Source: Owenweeksia sp048267305
GTDB lineage: Bacteria > Bacteroidota > Bacteroidia > Flavobacteriales > Schleiferiaceae
DNA length: 64,000 bases
Reading direction: 5' to 3'
Assembly: GCA_048267305.1 (NCBI GenBank)
Contig: JBLWXT010000011.1
Span: 67,160 to 131,159, forward strand
Under the pieces are notes generated by a model that was not told the origin of the DNA, did no database searches, and saw nothing but the letters and a program-made list of their open reading frames with translations. Both the position numbers and the translations under genes were made by a program. Positions within the stretch are counted from its first letter, which is position 1. Every line of letters starts with the position of its first letter. Of the stretch, positions 1 to 8,414 are shown piece by piece.

Positions 1-2
1 AG

Positions 3-1847
3 TTTTCCATCACTATGGCCACTTCCATTGTGCTTTCCGGTATAGTGGCACTTACTCTTACCCCGGTACTTTGCGCCATGTTGCTCAAAAATGAACATGG
101 AAAACCCAGGAAGGGAAATCTGCTTACCCGATCTCTGGATAGTTTTAATCGCAGTTTTGATAAAATCACCGGAAGATATGTGAATGTATTGAGGCGAATA
201 GTGAGCCGAAAATGGTTAACATGGGGGATTTTACTGGCTTTTTGCGTAGGTATATTTTTAGAAAGCAAGGTTCTGCCTTCGGGCTTTATCCCTAGTGAAG
301 ATCAGGGAACCATTTATGCCATTATCCAAACTCCTCCGGGTGCAACCCTCGAGAGAACCAATAAGGTATCTCAACAACTTCAGAAGATTTGTGAAGAAAT
401 AGACGGGGTTGAGTCGGTGTCTTCTTTAGCGGGATATGAAATTATGACCGAAGGTCGTGGGTCTAATGCCGGCACTTGCCTTATCAACCTTAAGCCATGG
501 TCGGAGCGTGAACATTCCGTAAATGAAATAATGGAAGAACTGGAGGAGGAATCCAAGGGTTTGGGTGCGGTGATCGAGTTTTTTGAGCCACCAGCCATTC
601 CAGGCTTTGGGTCTTCAGGTGGTTTCTCCATGCGATTGCTGGAAAAAACAGCCAATACCGATTATCAGGAGTTTGATAGAATAAACAAGAAGTTTATGGA
701 TGACCTTGGTAAGCGTAAGGAGCTTTCAGGCTTGTTTACCTTTTTTGCTGCAAACTATCCCCAATATGAGCTGGAAATAGATAATGACCTGGCTATGCAA
801 AAAGGTGTGTCCATTGGCAAGGCCATGGAGAATCTGAACATATTGATAGGTAGTACATACGAGCAGGGCTTTATCAAGTTTGGACGTTTTTTCAAGGTGT
901 ATGTCCAGTCTGATCCCAAATTCAGAAGGCTGCCAACGGATGTTTTAAAATTGTTTGTAAAGAATGATCATGGCGAAATGGTGCCATATTCAGCTTTTAT
1001 GAAAATGATAAAAACGCAGGGCCCTAACGAGGTTACCCGCTATAATATGTACAATTCAGCCTCCATTCGTGGTCTGCCGGCTAAGGGCTACACTACGGCA
1101 GATGCCATCGAGGCCATACGCGAAGTAGCAAAGGAATCCCTGCCAAAGGGATACGACATCGCCTGGGAGGGACTTTCATATGACGAATCTATTCAGGGTA
1201 ATGAATCGATATTCATTTTTATCATCGTATTGGTGTTTGTGTATTTTGTGTTGGCCGCTCAGTACGAGAGTTTCATTATCCCGCTGGCCGTGGTATTCTC
1301 ACTGCCGGTAGGAGTTTTCGGTTCGTTTATGCTACTTAAGCTTATGGGCCTTGATAATGACATTTATGCTCAAATTGGTATCATAATGTTGATTGGCCTC
1401 CTGGGTAAAAATGCGGTGCTGATTGTTGAGTTTGCCGTTCAAAAAAGGCAACAGGGGCTCTCTATTTTAGATGCAGCCATAGAAGGTGCCAAAGTGCGTT
1501 TTCGCCCTATTTTGATGACCTCCTTCGCTTTTATTGCAGGCTTAATTCCGTTGATTATCGCTACCGGAGCAGGTGCCGTAGGTAACCGTACCATTGGGGC
1601 TTCTGCCTTGGGTGGTATGTTGTTCGGAACTGTATTCGGAGTAATTATAGTGCCCGGATTGTACTTCATTTTTGGGAGCCTGGCCGATGGTAGACAGCTT
1701 ATTCAGTTTGAAGAGGAAGGTACTCTTACAGAGAGTTTGGTGCATCCGGGTGTGGATGAAAAAACATCTAATAAACTCAGGAGAATGAGAACCCTCATAA
1801 AGTTGATGCGGAGAAGAATGAAACGGGGAAACTCTAAAAATGATTAA
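3..1847 (+). CDS. RND efflux transporter, inner-membrane pump (C-terminal ~614 residues)
   Basis: Proton-driven tripartite multidrug efflux pump subunit of the AcrB/HAE1 family. The frame is already open at base 3, so the real start lies outside the window and the ATG at 15 is internal. The visible part begins in the mid-protein helix with the family segment VALTLTPVLCAMLL, then the second periplasmic porter domain (GFIPSEDQGTIYAIIQTPPG), and ends with the last block of helices (FVYFVLAAQYESFIIPLAV, GLLGKNAVLIVEFA, RFRPILMTS). A basic tail (RRMRTLIKLMRRRMKRG) closes the protein. The outer-membrane partner starts 3 bases after the stop, so the two are surely cotranscribed. The adaptor (membrane-fusion) gene would be expected upstream, off the window. 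Substrate cannot be told from sequence. Confidence 0.95.
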   Translation, partial: FSITMATSIVLSGIVALTLTPVLCAMLLKNEHGKPRKGNLLTRSLDSFNRSFDKITGRYVNVLRRIVSRKWLTWGILLAFCVGIFLESKVLPSGFIPSEDQGTIYAIIQTPPGATLERTNKVSQQLQKICEEIDGVESVSSLAGYEIMTEGRGSNAGTCLINLKPWSEREHSVNEIMEELEEESKGLGAVIEFFEPPAIPGFGSSGGFSMRLLEKTANTDYQEFDRINKKFMDDLGKRKELSGLFTFFAANYPQYELEIDNDLAMQKGVSIGKAMENLNILIGSTYEQGFIKFGRFFKVYVQSDPKFRRLPTDVLKLFVKNDHGEMVPYSAFMKMIKTQGPNEVTRYNMYNSASIRGLPAKGYTTADAIEAIREVAKESLPKGYDIAWEGLSYDESIQGNESIFIFIIVLVFVYFVLAAQYESFIIPLAVVFSLPVGVFGSFMLLKLMGLDNDIYAQIGIIMLIGLLGKNAVLIVEFAVQKRQQGLSILDAAIEGAKVRFRPILMTSFAFIAGLIPLIIATGAGAVGNRTIGASALGGMLFGTVFGVIIVPGLYFIFGSLADGRQLIQFEEEGTLTESLVHPGVDEKTSNKLRRMRTLIKLMRRRMKRGNSKND

Positions 1848-1850
1848 GCG

Positions 1851-3299
1851 ATGAAACTGCAATATATGTTTAAGAAAACCAATTATTTTGGAATAGGTTT
1901 GGCCTTCGTGTTTTTATCCCTTACGGGATGTAAAACCTTTGATGTGGCTACTAAAACGGCAAACCCAAAGGTGCCTGAGAGTTATGTCAACTCTCAGGAT
2001 ACTGTGAATACGGCCAGGGTGCAGTGGAAGGATTATTTTACTGATCCCTATCTGAATGCTCTGATTGATACAGCCCTTAAAAATAACCAGGAGCTGAATA
2101 TCACTTTACAGGAAATGGAGATTGCGAGAAATGAGGTTAGAGCCAAAAGAGGTGAGTATCTGCCATCTGTTGGATTGCGGGGCGCAGCCGGTTTAGATAA
2201 AGTTGGCCGATATACCCGAAATGGAGCGCTTGAGGCTACTACGGATATTGAACCTGGCAAGGAATTTCCCGAACCTCTGGGAGATTATATGCTAGGCGCT
2301 TTTGCATCATGGGAAGTGGATATTTGGCATAAACTGCGAAATGCCAAAAAATCGGCAGTGGCCAGATACCTTGGGAGCATTGAGGGTAAGAACTTTATGG
2401 TTACAAACCTTGTGGCTGAAATTGCCAATTCGTACTACGAACTACTGGCGCTTGATAATGAGCTGGAAATAGTAAGGCAGAACATCGAAATACAGAGTAA
2501 TGCACTGCGCATTGTTAAGATGCAAAAGCGGGCGGCACGTGTTACGGAGTTGGCTGTAACCAGGTTTGAAGCTCAGGTTTTAAATACCAAAGGTTTACAG
2601 TACGAGATTCAGCAGGAAATTACAGAAACCGAGAACAAGATTAATTTTTTGTTGGGGAGGTATCCCCAGCCTATCCTTCGTGATTCAGAAAATTTTATAA
2701 AGCTGAAGCCCGATACTGTTTATGCAGGCATCCCGTCACAATTGCTGGAAAACCGCCCGGATATCAGGCAGGCCGAACTTGATTTGGTAGCAGCCAAGCT
2801 GGATGTGAAAGTGGCAAAAGCCCAATTTTATCCATCGCTTGATCTTAATGCAGGCGTAGGTTTACAGGCTTTTAATCCCACCTATTTGGTGCAAACACCA
2901 CAATCGCTGCTTTATTCCCTTGCGGGTGATTTAAGTGCTCCGCTGATCAACCGTAATGCGATAAAGGCCATGTATTACAGTGCCAATGCCCAACAGATAC
3001 AGGCTGTTTACAATTACGAGCGAACTATACTTAATGCCTATATAGAAGTGGCTAATCAGCTTTCCAAAATGGGGAATATGAAAAAGAGCTATGAGCTAAA
3101 GGAGCAGGAAGTACAGGCGCTGGCGGAGTCTGTAACGATATCCAACAATCTGTTTAGATCGGCCAGAGCAGACTACATGGAGGTGTTGCTTACGCAACGT
3201 GAGGCTCTGGAGTCGAGGTTTGACCTTATAGAAACCAGGCAGCAACAAATGAGCGCCTTTGTGCATATGTACCAGGCGCTTGGCGGAGGCTGGGAATAA
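1851..3299 (+). CDS. TolC/OprM-like outer-membrane efflux lipoprotein (NodT family)
   Basis: Outer-membrane channel of the RND pump encoded just upstream (3-base gap). It has 482 residues, the usual size for OprM/NodT factors. The N-terminus is a lipoprotein signal ending in LTGC, with the lipidated Cys at about residue 27. Two repeated OEP domains follow, with long amphipathic helices; the motif LLENRPDIRQAELDLVAAK is the typical start of the second repeat. An alternative ATG at 1866 would shorten the signal by five residues. A strong rho-independent terminator follows the stop, so this closes the efflux operon. Confidence 0.95.
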   Translation: MKLQYMFKKTNYFGIGLAFVFLSLTGCKTFDVATKTANPKVPESYVNSQDTVNTARVQWKDYFTDPYLNALIDTALKNNQELNITLQEMEIARNEVRAKRGEYLPSVGLRGAAGLDKVGRYTRNGALEATTDIEPGKEFPEPLGDYMLGAFASWEVDIWHKLRNAKKSAVARYLGSIEGKNFMVTNLVAEIANSYYELLALDNELEIVRQNIEIQSNALRIVKMQKRAARVTELAVTRFEAQVLNTKGLQYEIQQEITETENKINFLLGRYPQPILRDSENFIKLKPDTVYAGIPSQLLENRPDIRQAELDLVAAKLDVKVAKAQFYPSLDLNAGVGLQAFNPTYLVQTPQSLLYSLAGDLSAPLINRNAIKAMYYSANAQQIQAVYNYERTILNAYIEVANQLSKMGNMKKSYELKEQEVQALAESVTISNNLFRSARADYMEVLLTQREALESRFDLIETRQQQMSAFVHMYQALGGGWE

Positions 3300-3331
3300 G
3301 TTTGTTTTTGTTTTGCGTTACATAGTGAAGG

Positions 3332-3361
3332 CCGCCTCGGGAAACCGAGGCGGTTTTTTTA
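3332..3361 (+). terminator. Rho-independent terminator of the efflux operon
   Basis: A perfect 9-bp stem CCGCCTCGG / CCGAGGCGG with a GAAA tetraloop is followed directly by eight T. It lies 32 bases after the TolC-like stop codon. Confidence 0.93.
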
Positions 3362-3499
3362 TTAATTCCTCCCGCTAAAAGGTCTGCAATTTCAGGAGCA
3401 CCTTCGATTGTATGTTTTATGCATGATTTTATTATTTGTGTGAATTATAATTTCACGACAAAACTAAATCGAAAGATACCCCAGGAAATAGACAAAGGT

Positions 3500-3817
3500 T
3501 CACTTATGGGCATTGCGATATGCAGTAGGGCTTAAACCTGTTTTTGTTTTAAAAATTCTACTGAAGTAATATTCATCCTCAAAGTTCATATCGAAGGCAA
3601 TTTGCTTTATGGCCTTTTCGGTGTTGGAAAGGAGCTGCTTGCTATGGTTTATTTGCTTTTGAAGTAATATTTGACAGGGGGGAGGGGCGTTAAGCTTTTT
3701 TGAAATTTTGCTCAAGTACTTTGGTTTAACGTCTAATTGTCTTTCGTAAAAAGCGATGTCGTGCTCTTGGATAAAGTTTTCGTCAATGAGTATTTTAAAT
3801 TTTTCGAGTATGTCCAT
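3500..3817 (-). CDS. AraC-type helix-turn-helix protein, HTH domain only
   Basis: Likely DNA-binding regulator of 105 residues. Nearly the whole protein is one AraC/XylS-type double helix-turn-helix: the first HTH around residues 20-60, the second ending in the family signature EDEYYFSRIFKTKTGLSPTAYR near the C-terminus. AraC regulators normally carry this module after a 150-200 residue sensor domain; here none is present. An in-frame TAA lies five codons before the ATG (3830-3832), so the protein is not simply mis-started. It is either a natural stand-alone HTH protein or the surviving end of a larger gene. Targets are unknown. It is convergent with the efflux operon and downstream of the sigma factor terminator. 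Confidence 0.8.
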   Translation of the reverse strand: MDILEKFKILIDENFIQEHDIAFYERQLDVKPKYLSKISKKLNAPPPCQILLQKQINHSKQLLSNTEKAIKQIAFDMNFEDEYYFSRIFKTKTGLSPTAYRNAHK

Positions 3818-3926
3818 TTTTATAATTTTTTACCACTCGTTTATATCGGTAGGTGGCAAATACAAATTCCATCAGGTATTTGTAACCGAAGGCTAAATGT
3901 TTAAGTGTCGGAAACATAATCGTAAC

Positions 3927-3961
3927 AAAAAACCCCAATTTGGTTTAACCAAATTGGGGTT
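3927..3961 (-). terminator. Terminator of the sigma factor gene
   Basis: An 11-bp perfect stem (CCCCAATTTGG / CCAAATTGGGG, 3933-3943 with 3949-3959) has an A-run on its left that becomes a U-run on the minus strand. It sits 24 bases after the stop of the sigma gene. It is nearly symmetrical and could also work in the other direction. Confidence 0.9.
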
Positions 3962-3984
3962 TTTATACTTTCTAAAACTGAAAA

Positions 3985-4848
3985 TTAACCTAAGTAAGTT
4001 TTTAAAATCTTACTTCTGGAGGTGTGCTTCAATCTGCGGATAGCTTTTTCCTTAATCTGACGAACACGTTCGCGGGTAAGATCAAACTTCTCACCAATCT
4101 CTTCAAGGGTCATTGGATGTTGTCCACCCAATCCAAAGTAAAGGCGTACTACATCACCCTCACGTGGGGTTAAGGTAGCTAGTGAGCGCTCTATTTCGGT
4201 ACGCAGTGAATCCTGCATCAAATCGTCATCCGGGTTAGGGCTGTCTCCTGTATTCAATACATCGTACAGGTTACTATCCTCTCCTTCTACTAATGGGGCA
4301 TCCATAGAAATGTGACGGCCGCTGTTACGCATGCTTTCTTTCACATCATTTTCCCCCATCTCAAGATTATCAGCAATCTCATTGGCAGATGGTGCACGCT
4401 CGTGCTCCTGCTCCAAAGTGGCGTAAGCCTTATTGATTTTGTTGATAGATCCAATTTTGTTTAGCGGAAGCCTAACAATACGCGATTGCTCAGCCAATGC
4501 CTGCAAAATACTTTGACGAATCCACCATACGGCATAAGAAATGAACTTGAAACCACGGGTTTCGTCAAATCTTTGTGCTGCCTTTATCAATCCAAGGTTT
4601 CCTTCATTAATAAGGTCAGGAAGTGTTAAACCCTGATTTTGGTATTGCTTAGCAACGGATACTACAAATCGCAAATTGGCTTTTGTAAGCTTCTCTAAAG
4701 CAACCTGATCGCCTGCTTTGATGCGCTGTGCCAATTCCACCTCCATCTCGGCCGTAATCAGCTCCACCTTACCAATCTCCTGCAAATACTTGTCAAGCGA
4801 TGCAGTCTCGCGATTGGTAACCTGTTTCGTGATTTTAAGCTGTCTCAT
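3985..4848 (-). CDS. rpoD: Primary sigma-70 factor, RNA polymerase (short Bacteroidota type)
   Basis: Housekeeping sigma factor that directs RNA polymerase to promoters. At 287 residues it lacks the long N-terminal region 1.1 of proteobacterial RpoD, as is usual for Bacteroidota primary sigma. Visible parts are region 1.2 (SLDKYLQEIGKVELIT), region 2 (LRFVVSVAKQYQNQGLTLPD, then GFKFISYAVWWIRQSI), region 3 (IVRLPLNKIGSINKI), and region 4 (LTPREGDVVRLYFGLGG, then TLEEIGEKFDLTRERVRQIK). Region 2.4/4.2 of this class reads the TAnnTTTG / TTTG promoters seen through this window. It is monocistronic between a terminator and the upstream pnp stop. Confidence 0.97.
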   Translation of the reverse strand: MRQLKITKQVTNRETASLDKYLQEIGKVELITAEMEVELAQRIKAGDQVALEKLTKANLRFVVSVAKQYQNQGLTLPDLINEGNLGLIKAAQRFDETRGFKFISYAVWWIRQSILQALAEQSRIVRLPLNKIGSINKINKAYATLEQEHERAPSANEIADNLEMGENDVKESMRNSGRHISMDAPLVEGEDSNLYDVLNTGDSPNPDDDLMQDSLRTEIERSLATLTPREGDVVRLYFGLGGQHPMTLEEIGEKFDLTRERVRQIKEKAIRRLKHTSRSKILKTYLG

Positions 4849-4914
4849 ATCTAATTATAATGTACTTAATGCGTTAATAGAACGTCAAAAATCGATCCTT
4901 AGTTCTGGCGTGGA

Positions 4915-7038
4915 CTAATTGTCAGAAGGCTTAGGCAACAAGGCCTTACGGCTTAGTTTCATTTTGCCGCGATCATCAAGCCCGATAAGCTTAACATCGA
5001 TAAGCTGTCCTTCCTTCAACACTTCATCAACAGTTTGTAGCCTGCGGTGTTCGATTTCCGAAATATGAAGTAAACCATCAGTATTTGGGCCAATTTCAAC
5101 AAAAGCTCCATAAGCCTGTATAGACTTTACTTTACCCTGATAAGTGGCGCCTACCTCTGGTACAAAGGCTATAGCCTTAATGCGAGCCATGGCAAGATCC
5201 ATGTTCTCACGGTTGGTACCGCTGATTTCAATCATACCCCTATCACCTTCTTCTTCAATAGTGATGGTAGTTTCGGTATCGGCCTGCAGCTTTTGTATGT
5301 TCTTTCCGCCTGGCCCGATGATGGCGCCAATGAAATCCTTAGGGATTTCCATTTTGGCAATCTTGGGGGCATTTGGCTTAACATCTGCGCGAGGCTCAGA
5401 GATGGTTTCCAGAATTTTATTTAGAATATGAAGACGTCCGGCTTTTGATTGCTCAAGGGCATTCTCCAAAATTTCGTACGAAAGTCCCTTTACTTTAATG
5501 TCCATTTGGCAGGCAGTGATGCCATCCTTGGTACCAGTTACCTTAAAGTCCATATCACCGAGGTGATCCTCATCACCAAGAATATCAGAAAGAACGGCAT
5601 ATTTACCGGTATCAGGATCGGTAATCAATCCCATTGCGATTCCGGAAACAGCTTTCTTAAGTTTTACACCGGCATCCATAAGGGCAAGTGAACCTGCACA
5701 TACAGTAGCCATTGAAGAGGAACCATTGGATTCCAAAATATCTGAAACCACACGAATGGTGTAGATGTCATCATCCGGCAACATAACCTTTAGGGCTCTT
5801 TGAGCAAGGTTGCCATGTCCGATTTCCCTGCGGCTTACACCGCGGATAGGGCGGGCCTCACCAGTAGAAAAAGGAGGGAAGTTATAATGAAGGTAAAAAC
5901 GTTCTGAACTGGTTTCGGTAACACCATCCCTGCGTTTTTCGTCAAGGCGTGAGCCGAGGGTTACCGTAGTAAGAGATTGTGTTTCTCCACGGGTAAACAC
6001 AGCTGAACCATGAGCTCCAGGTAAATAGTCGATTTCTGACCAAATTGGGCGAACCTCATCAAGGGCACGTCCGTCAAGGCGCTGGCTATCATCAAGAATC
6101 ATGGCGCGCATGGCCTTGTATTCCACATCGTGATAGTACGTATTGATAAGAGATCCTTTTTCTGCCAATTCTTCTTCAGAGAATCTCTCCTTGAAGGATT
6201 CGCGGATTTCCTTAAATTTTTCTGAGCGTTCGTGCTTCGGAAGACCCGCTTTTGCAACAGCATAAACATCATCGTAGGTAGCCTCTAAAACGGCTTTCTT
6301 CAAATCTTCATCGTGCGTTTCGTGGCTGTATTCTCTTTTTACTTTCGATTTTTCAACTTGTGCCGCAAGAGCTAGCTGAGCATCGATTTGTACTTTTATA
6401 GCTTCATGACCGAAGGCTATGGCTTCCACCATTTCCTTTTCGGAAATTTCCTTCATCTCACCTTCAACCATCACTACACTTTCTTTGGTAGCACCGATCA
6501 TCATGTCTATGTCAGACTTAGCCATGTCGGTAGGAGAAGGGTTAATCATCAACTTGCCATCTACGCGGCCTACTCTTGCTTCAGACATTGGCCCGTCAAA
6601 AGGAAGGTCGGAAAGGGCAATACAAGCAGAAGCAGCCAAACCACAAAGGGCATCTGGAGATACTTCCGGATCCCAGGATAGAAGGCTTATCATCAACTGG
6701 ATTTCAGCGTGATAATCTTCTGGGAAAAGTGGACGAAGGCAGCGGTCTACCAAACGCATTACTAAAATCTCCTCGTCAGTTGGACGGGCTTCTCTCTTTA
6801 AAAAGCCACCGGGCACGCGGCCAGCAGCAGCAAATTTCTCACGATAATCAACCGTAAGAGGTAAAAAGTCTACGCCTTCCTTGGCTTCTGGTGAGGAAAC
6901 AACGGTAGCCAAAAGCATGGTACCACCCATTTTTACAACAACAGAACCATCCGCTTGCTTGGCTAATTTGCCGGTTTCAAGTGTAATGGTTCTTCCATCT
7001 TCTAATTTTATTTCTTGGGTAATGGGATTTGGAATCAT
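4915..7038 (-). CDS. pnp: Polyribonucleotide nucleotidyltransferase (PNPase)
   Basis: 3'-5' phosphorolytic exoribonuclease, part of mRNA decay and quality control. It has 707 residues, full length. Two RNase PH domains (about residues 10-230 and 320-550) flank an all-helical linker, followed by a KH domain with the GxxG loop (FIGAIIGPGGKNIQKLQ, near 575) and a C-terminal S1 domain (YQGKVKSIQAYGAFVEIGP). It lies 81 bases downstream of rpsO, the same rpsO-pnp order as in enterobacteria. A strong hairpin sits between the two genes and may act as a processing or attenuation site. Confidence 0.98.
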   Translation of the reverse strand: MIPNPITQEIKLEDGRTITLETGKLAKQADGSVVVKMGGTMLLATVVSSPEAKEGVDFLPLTVDYREKFAAAGRVPGGFLKREARPTDEEILVMRLVDRCLRPLFPEDYHAEIQLMISLLSWDPEVSPDALCGLAASACIALSDLPFDGPMSEARVGRVDGKLMINPSPTDMAKSDIDMMIGATKESVVMVEGEMKEISEKEMVEAIAFGHEAIKVQIDAQLALAAQVEKSKVKREYSHETHDEDLKKAVLEATYDDVYAVAKAGLPKHERSEKFKEIRESFKERFSEEELAEKGSLINTYYHDVEYKAMRAMILDDSQRLDGRALDEVRPIWSEIDYLPGAHGSAVFTRGETQSLTTVTLGSRLDEKRRDGVTETSSERFYLHYNFPPFSTGEARPIRGVSRREIGHGNLAQRALKVMLPDDDIYTIRVVSDILESNGSSSMATVCAGSLALMDAGVKLKKAVSGIAMGLITDPDTGKYAVLSDILGDEDHLGDMDFKVTGTKDGITACQMDIKVKGLSYEILENALEQSKAGRLHILNKILETISEPRADVKPNAPKIAKMEIPKDFIGAIIGPGGKNIQKLQADTETTITIEEEGDRGMIEISGTNRENMDLAMARIKAIAFVPEVGATYQGKVKSIQAYGAFVEIGPNTDGLLHISEIEHRRLQTVDEVLKEGQLIDVKLIGLDDRGKMKLSRKALLPKPSDN

Positions 7039-7061
7039 CTATGTATCTAAAATGTTATGTG

Positions 7062-7104
7062 TATAAATAAGAAGAAAGGCAATCGGTTAAAATTGCCTTT
7101 CTTC
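7062..7104 (-). terminator. rpsO-pnp intergenic hairpin (terminator or RNase processing site)
   Basis: A perfect 13-bp stem (7071-7083 with 7092-7104, core AAAGGCAAT / ATTGCCTTT) has an 8-base loop. On the minus strand it is followed by TTATTTAT, a moderate U-tract. It sits just after the rpsO stop and before the pnp start, so it either partly terminates rpsO transcripts or forms a double-stranded cleavage site as known for enterobacterial rpsO-pnp. The sequence alone does not decide between them. Confidence 0.7.
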
Positions 7105-7119
7105 AAGTGTTGCAGCTGA

Positions 7120-7389
7120 TTATTTTCTGATGCCTAGCTCAGCAATAACAGCACGATATCTTGTGATATCTTTATTCTTTAAGTAGTTAAGGATTTTTCT
7201 TCTCTTTCCTACAAGATCCACCAAAGCTTTTTCGGTGGCAAAATCCTTACGATTATTTTTCAAGTGCTCTGTAAGGTGGTTGATACGGAAGGTGAAAAGT
7301 GCGGCTTGTGATTCTACGGTGCCTGAGTCACTCTCTGATTTCCCGTGTTTTTTGAAGATTTCTCTCTTCTTTTCTGATGTTAAATACAT
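7120..7389 (-). CDS. rpsO: 30S ribosomal protein S15
   Basis: Primary 16S rRNA-binding protein of the small subunit platform, 89 residues, normal size. The family signature runs from SDSGTVESQAALFTFRI through LTEHLKNNRKDFATEKAL to LVGKRRKILNYLKNKD. In Bacteroidota and many other bacteria it is encoded directly before pnp, as here. Confidence 0.98.
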   Translation of the reverse strand: MYLTSEKKREIFKKHGKSESDSGTVESQAALFTFRINHLTEHLKNNRKDFATEKALVDLVGKRRKILNYLKNKDITRYRAVIAELGIRK

Positions 7390-7434
7390 TCCAAAATCGC
7401 TTTAGATAAATGTTATGCTATAAAAAATGAGGTG

Positions 7435-7442
7435 CAAAAGTA
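7435..7442 (-). promoter_or_regulatory. rpsO -7 promoter box
   Basis: The minus strand reads TACTTTTG, an exact match to the Bacteroidota TAnnTTTG box, about 46 bases before the rpsO ATG. No clear TTTG lies at the -33 position, which would fall in the end of accD. Confidence 0.5.
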
Positions 7443-7449
7443 TGAAAAA

Positions 7450-8325
7450 TTATTTTGCAGAAGCTGTTGCCTTTTCATTTTCAGGAACAACCATACCTAT
7501 GAAGGTGCTCATTTTTGCTTTTAAATTTTTACGCTCCGAGATGAAGTCCAAAAATCCGTGCTCCAAAAGGAATTCAGAAGTTTGAAAATCTTCGGGGAGA
7601 TCTTTGCCTATGGTTTCCTTTACAATCCGCGGTCCGGCAAATCCGATTAATGCACCTGGCTCGGCAATGTTAATATCGCCCAACATGGCAAAAGATGCGG
7701 TAACACCACCCGTTGTGGGGTCTGTTAATACTGAGATATATGGAACCCCCTGCTTGCTCAACAAGGCCAGTTTAGCACTGGTTTTTGCCATTTGCATTAA
7801 TGAAAACGCGGCCTCCATCATACGTGCTCCCCCAGATTTGGAAATCATGATGAAGGTTTTTTTATACTTAATGGAATGATCAATAGCCTTTGCGATTTTT
7901 TCTCCCACCACTGATCCCATTGAACCTCCAATAAAGTTGAAGTTCATACAGGCAATAACCACTTCCGAACCATTCATGCTTCCGTATCCCGTGGTGACGG
8001 CATCTTTCAATCCCGTTTTTTTAACCGCAGCGGTATAGCGATCGATGTACTTCTTGGTATCCTCAAATTTCAGAGGATCTGCAGAAGCCATATTGGGGTT
8101 AAGTTCAGTGAATTTTCCCTCATCAAACAGTATTGAGAAATACTCAACGGCATTTATACGATCGTGATAACCACAGTTATTACAAACCCAAAGTGTTTTG
8201 GCATGATCCTCCTGAGAGCGGATTACCTTGCACTTGGGGCATTTGTGCCAAAGACCTTCGGGAGTTTCCTTTTTGTCTTTGGTGCTTGTGGTAATACCTT
8301 CTTTATTTCTTTTGAACCAACCCAT
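7450..8325 (-). CDS. accD: Acetyl-CoA carboxylase carboxyltransferase subunit beta
   Basis: Transfers the carboxyl group from biotin to acetyl-CoA together with AccA, the first committed step of fatty acid synthesis. It has 291 residues. The N-terminal zinc ribbon is complete (C29-x2-C32 and C48-x2-C51). The crotonase-fold body shows the oxyanion-hole glycines (MISKSGGARMMEAAFSLMQM, then VLTDPTTGGVTASFAMLGD) and the end motif ALIGFAGPRIVKETIG. It is a single gene here; accA is not in the window. Confidence 0.98.
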   Translation of the reverse strand: MGWFKRNKEGITTSTKDKKETPEGLWHKCPKCKVIRSQEDHAKTLWVCNNCGYHDRINAVEYFSILFDEGKFTELNPNMASADPLKFEDTKKYIDRYTAAVKKTGLKDAVTTGYGSMNGSEVVIACMNFNFIGGSMGSVVGEKIAKAIDHSIKYKKTFIMISKSGGARMMEAAFSLMQMAKTSAKLALLSKQGVPYISVLTDPTTGGVTASFAMLGDINIAEPGALIGFAGPRIVKETIGKDLPEDFQTSEFLLEHGFLDFISERKNLKAKMSTFIGMVVPENEKATASAK

Positions 8326-8414
8326 AACTATTTATTTAATAGTGAAGATGTAATATCGAATATTTACGTGATCAACTTTTAAGTACAGGAGCCCACAAGG
8401 GAGGGCCAATACTT

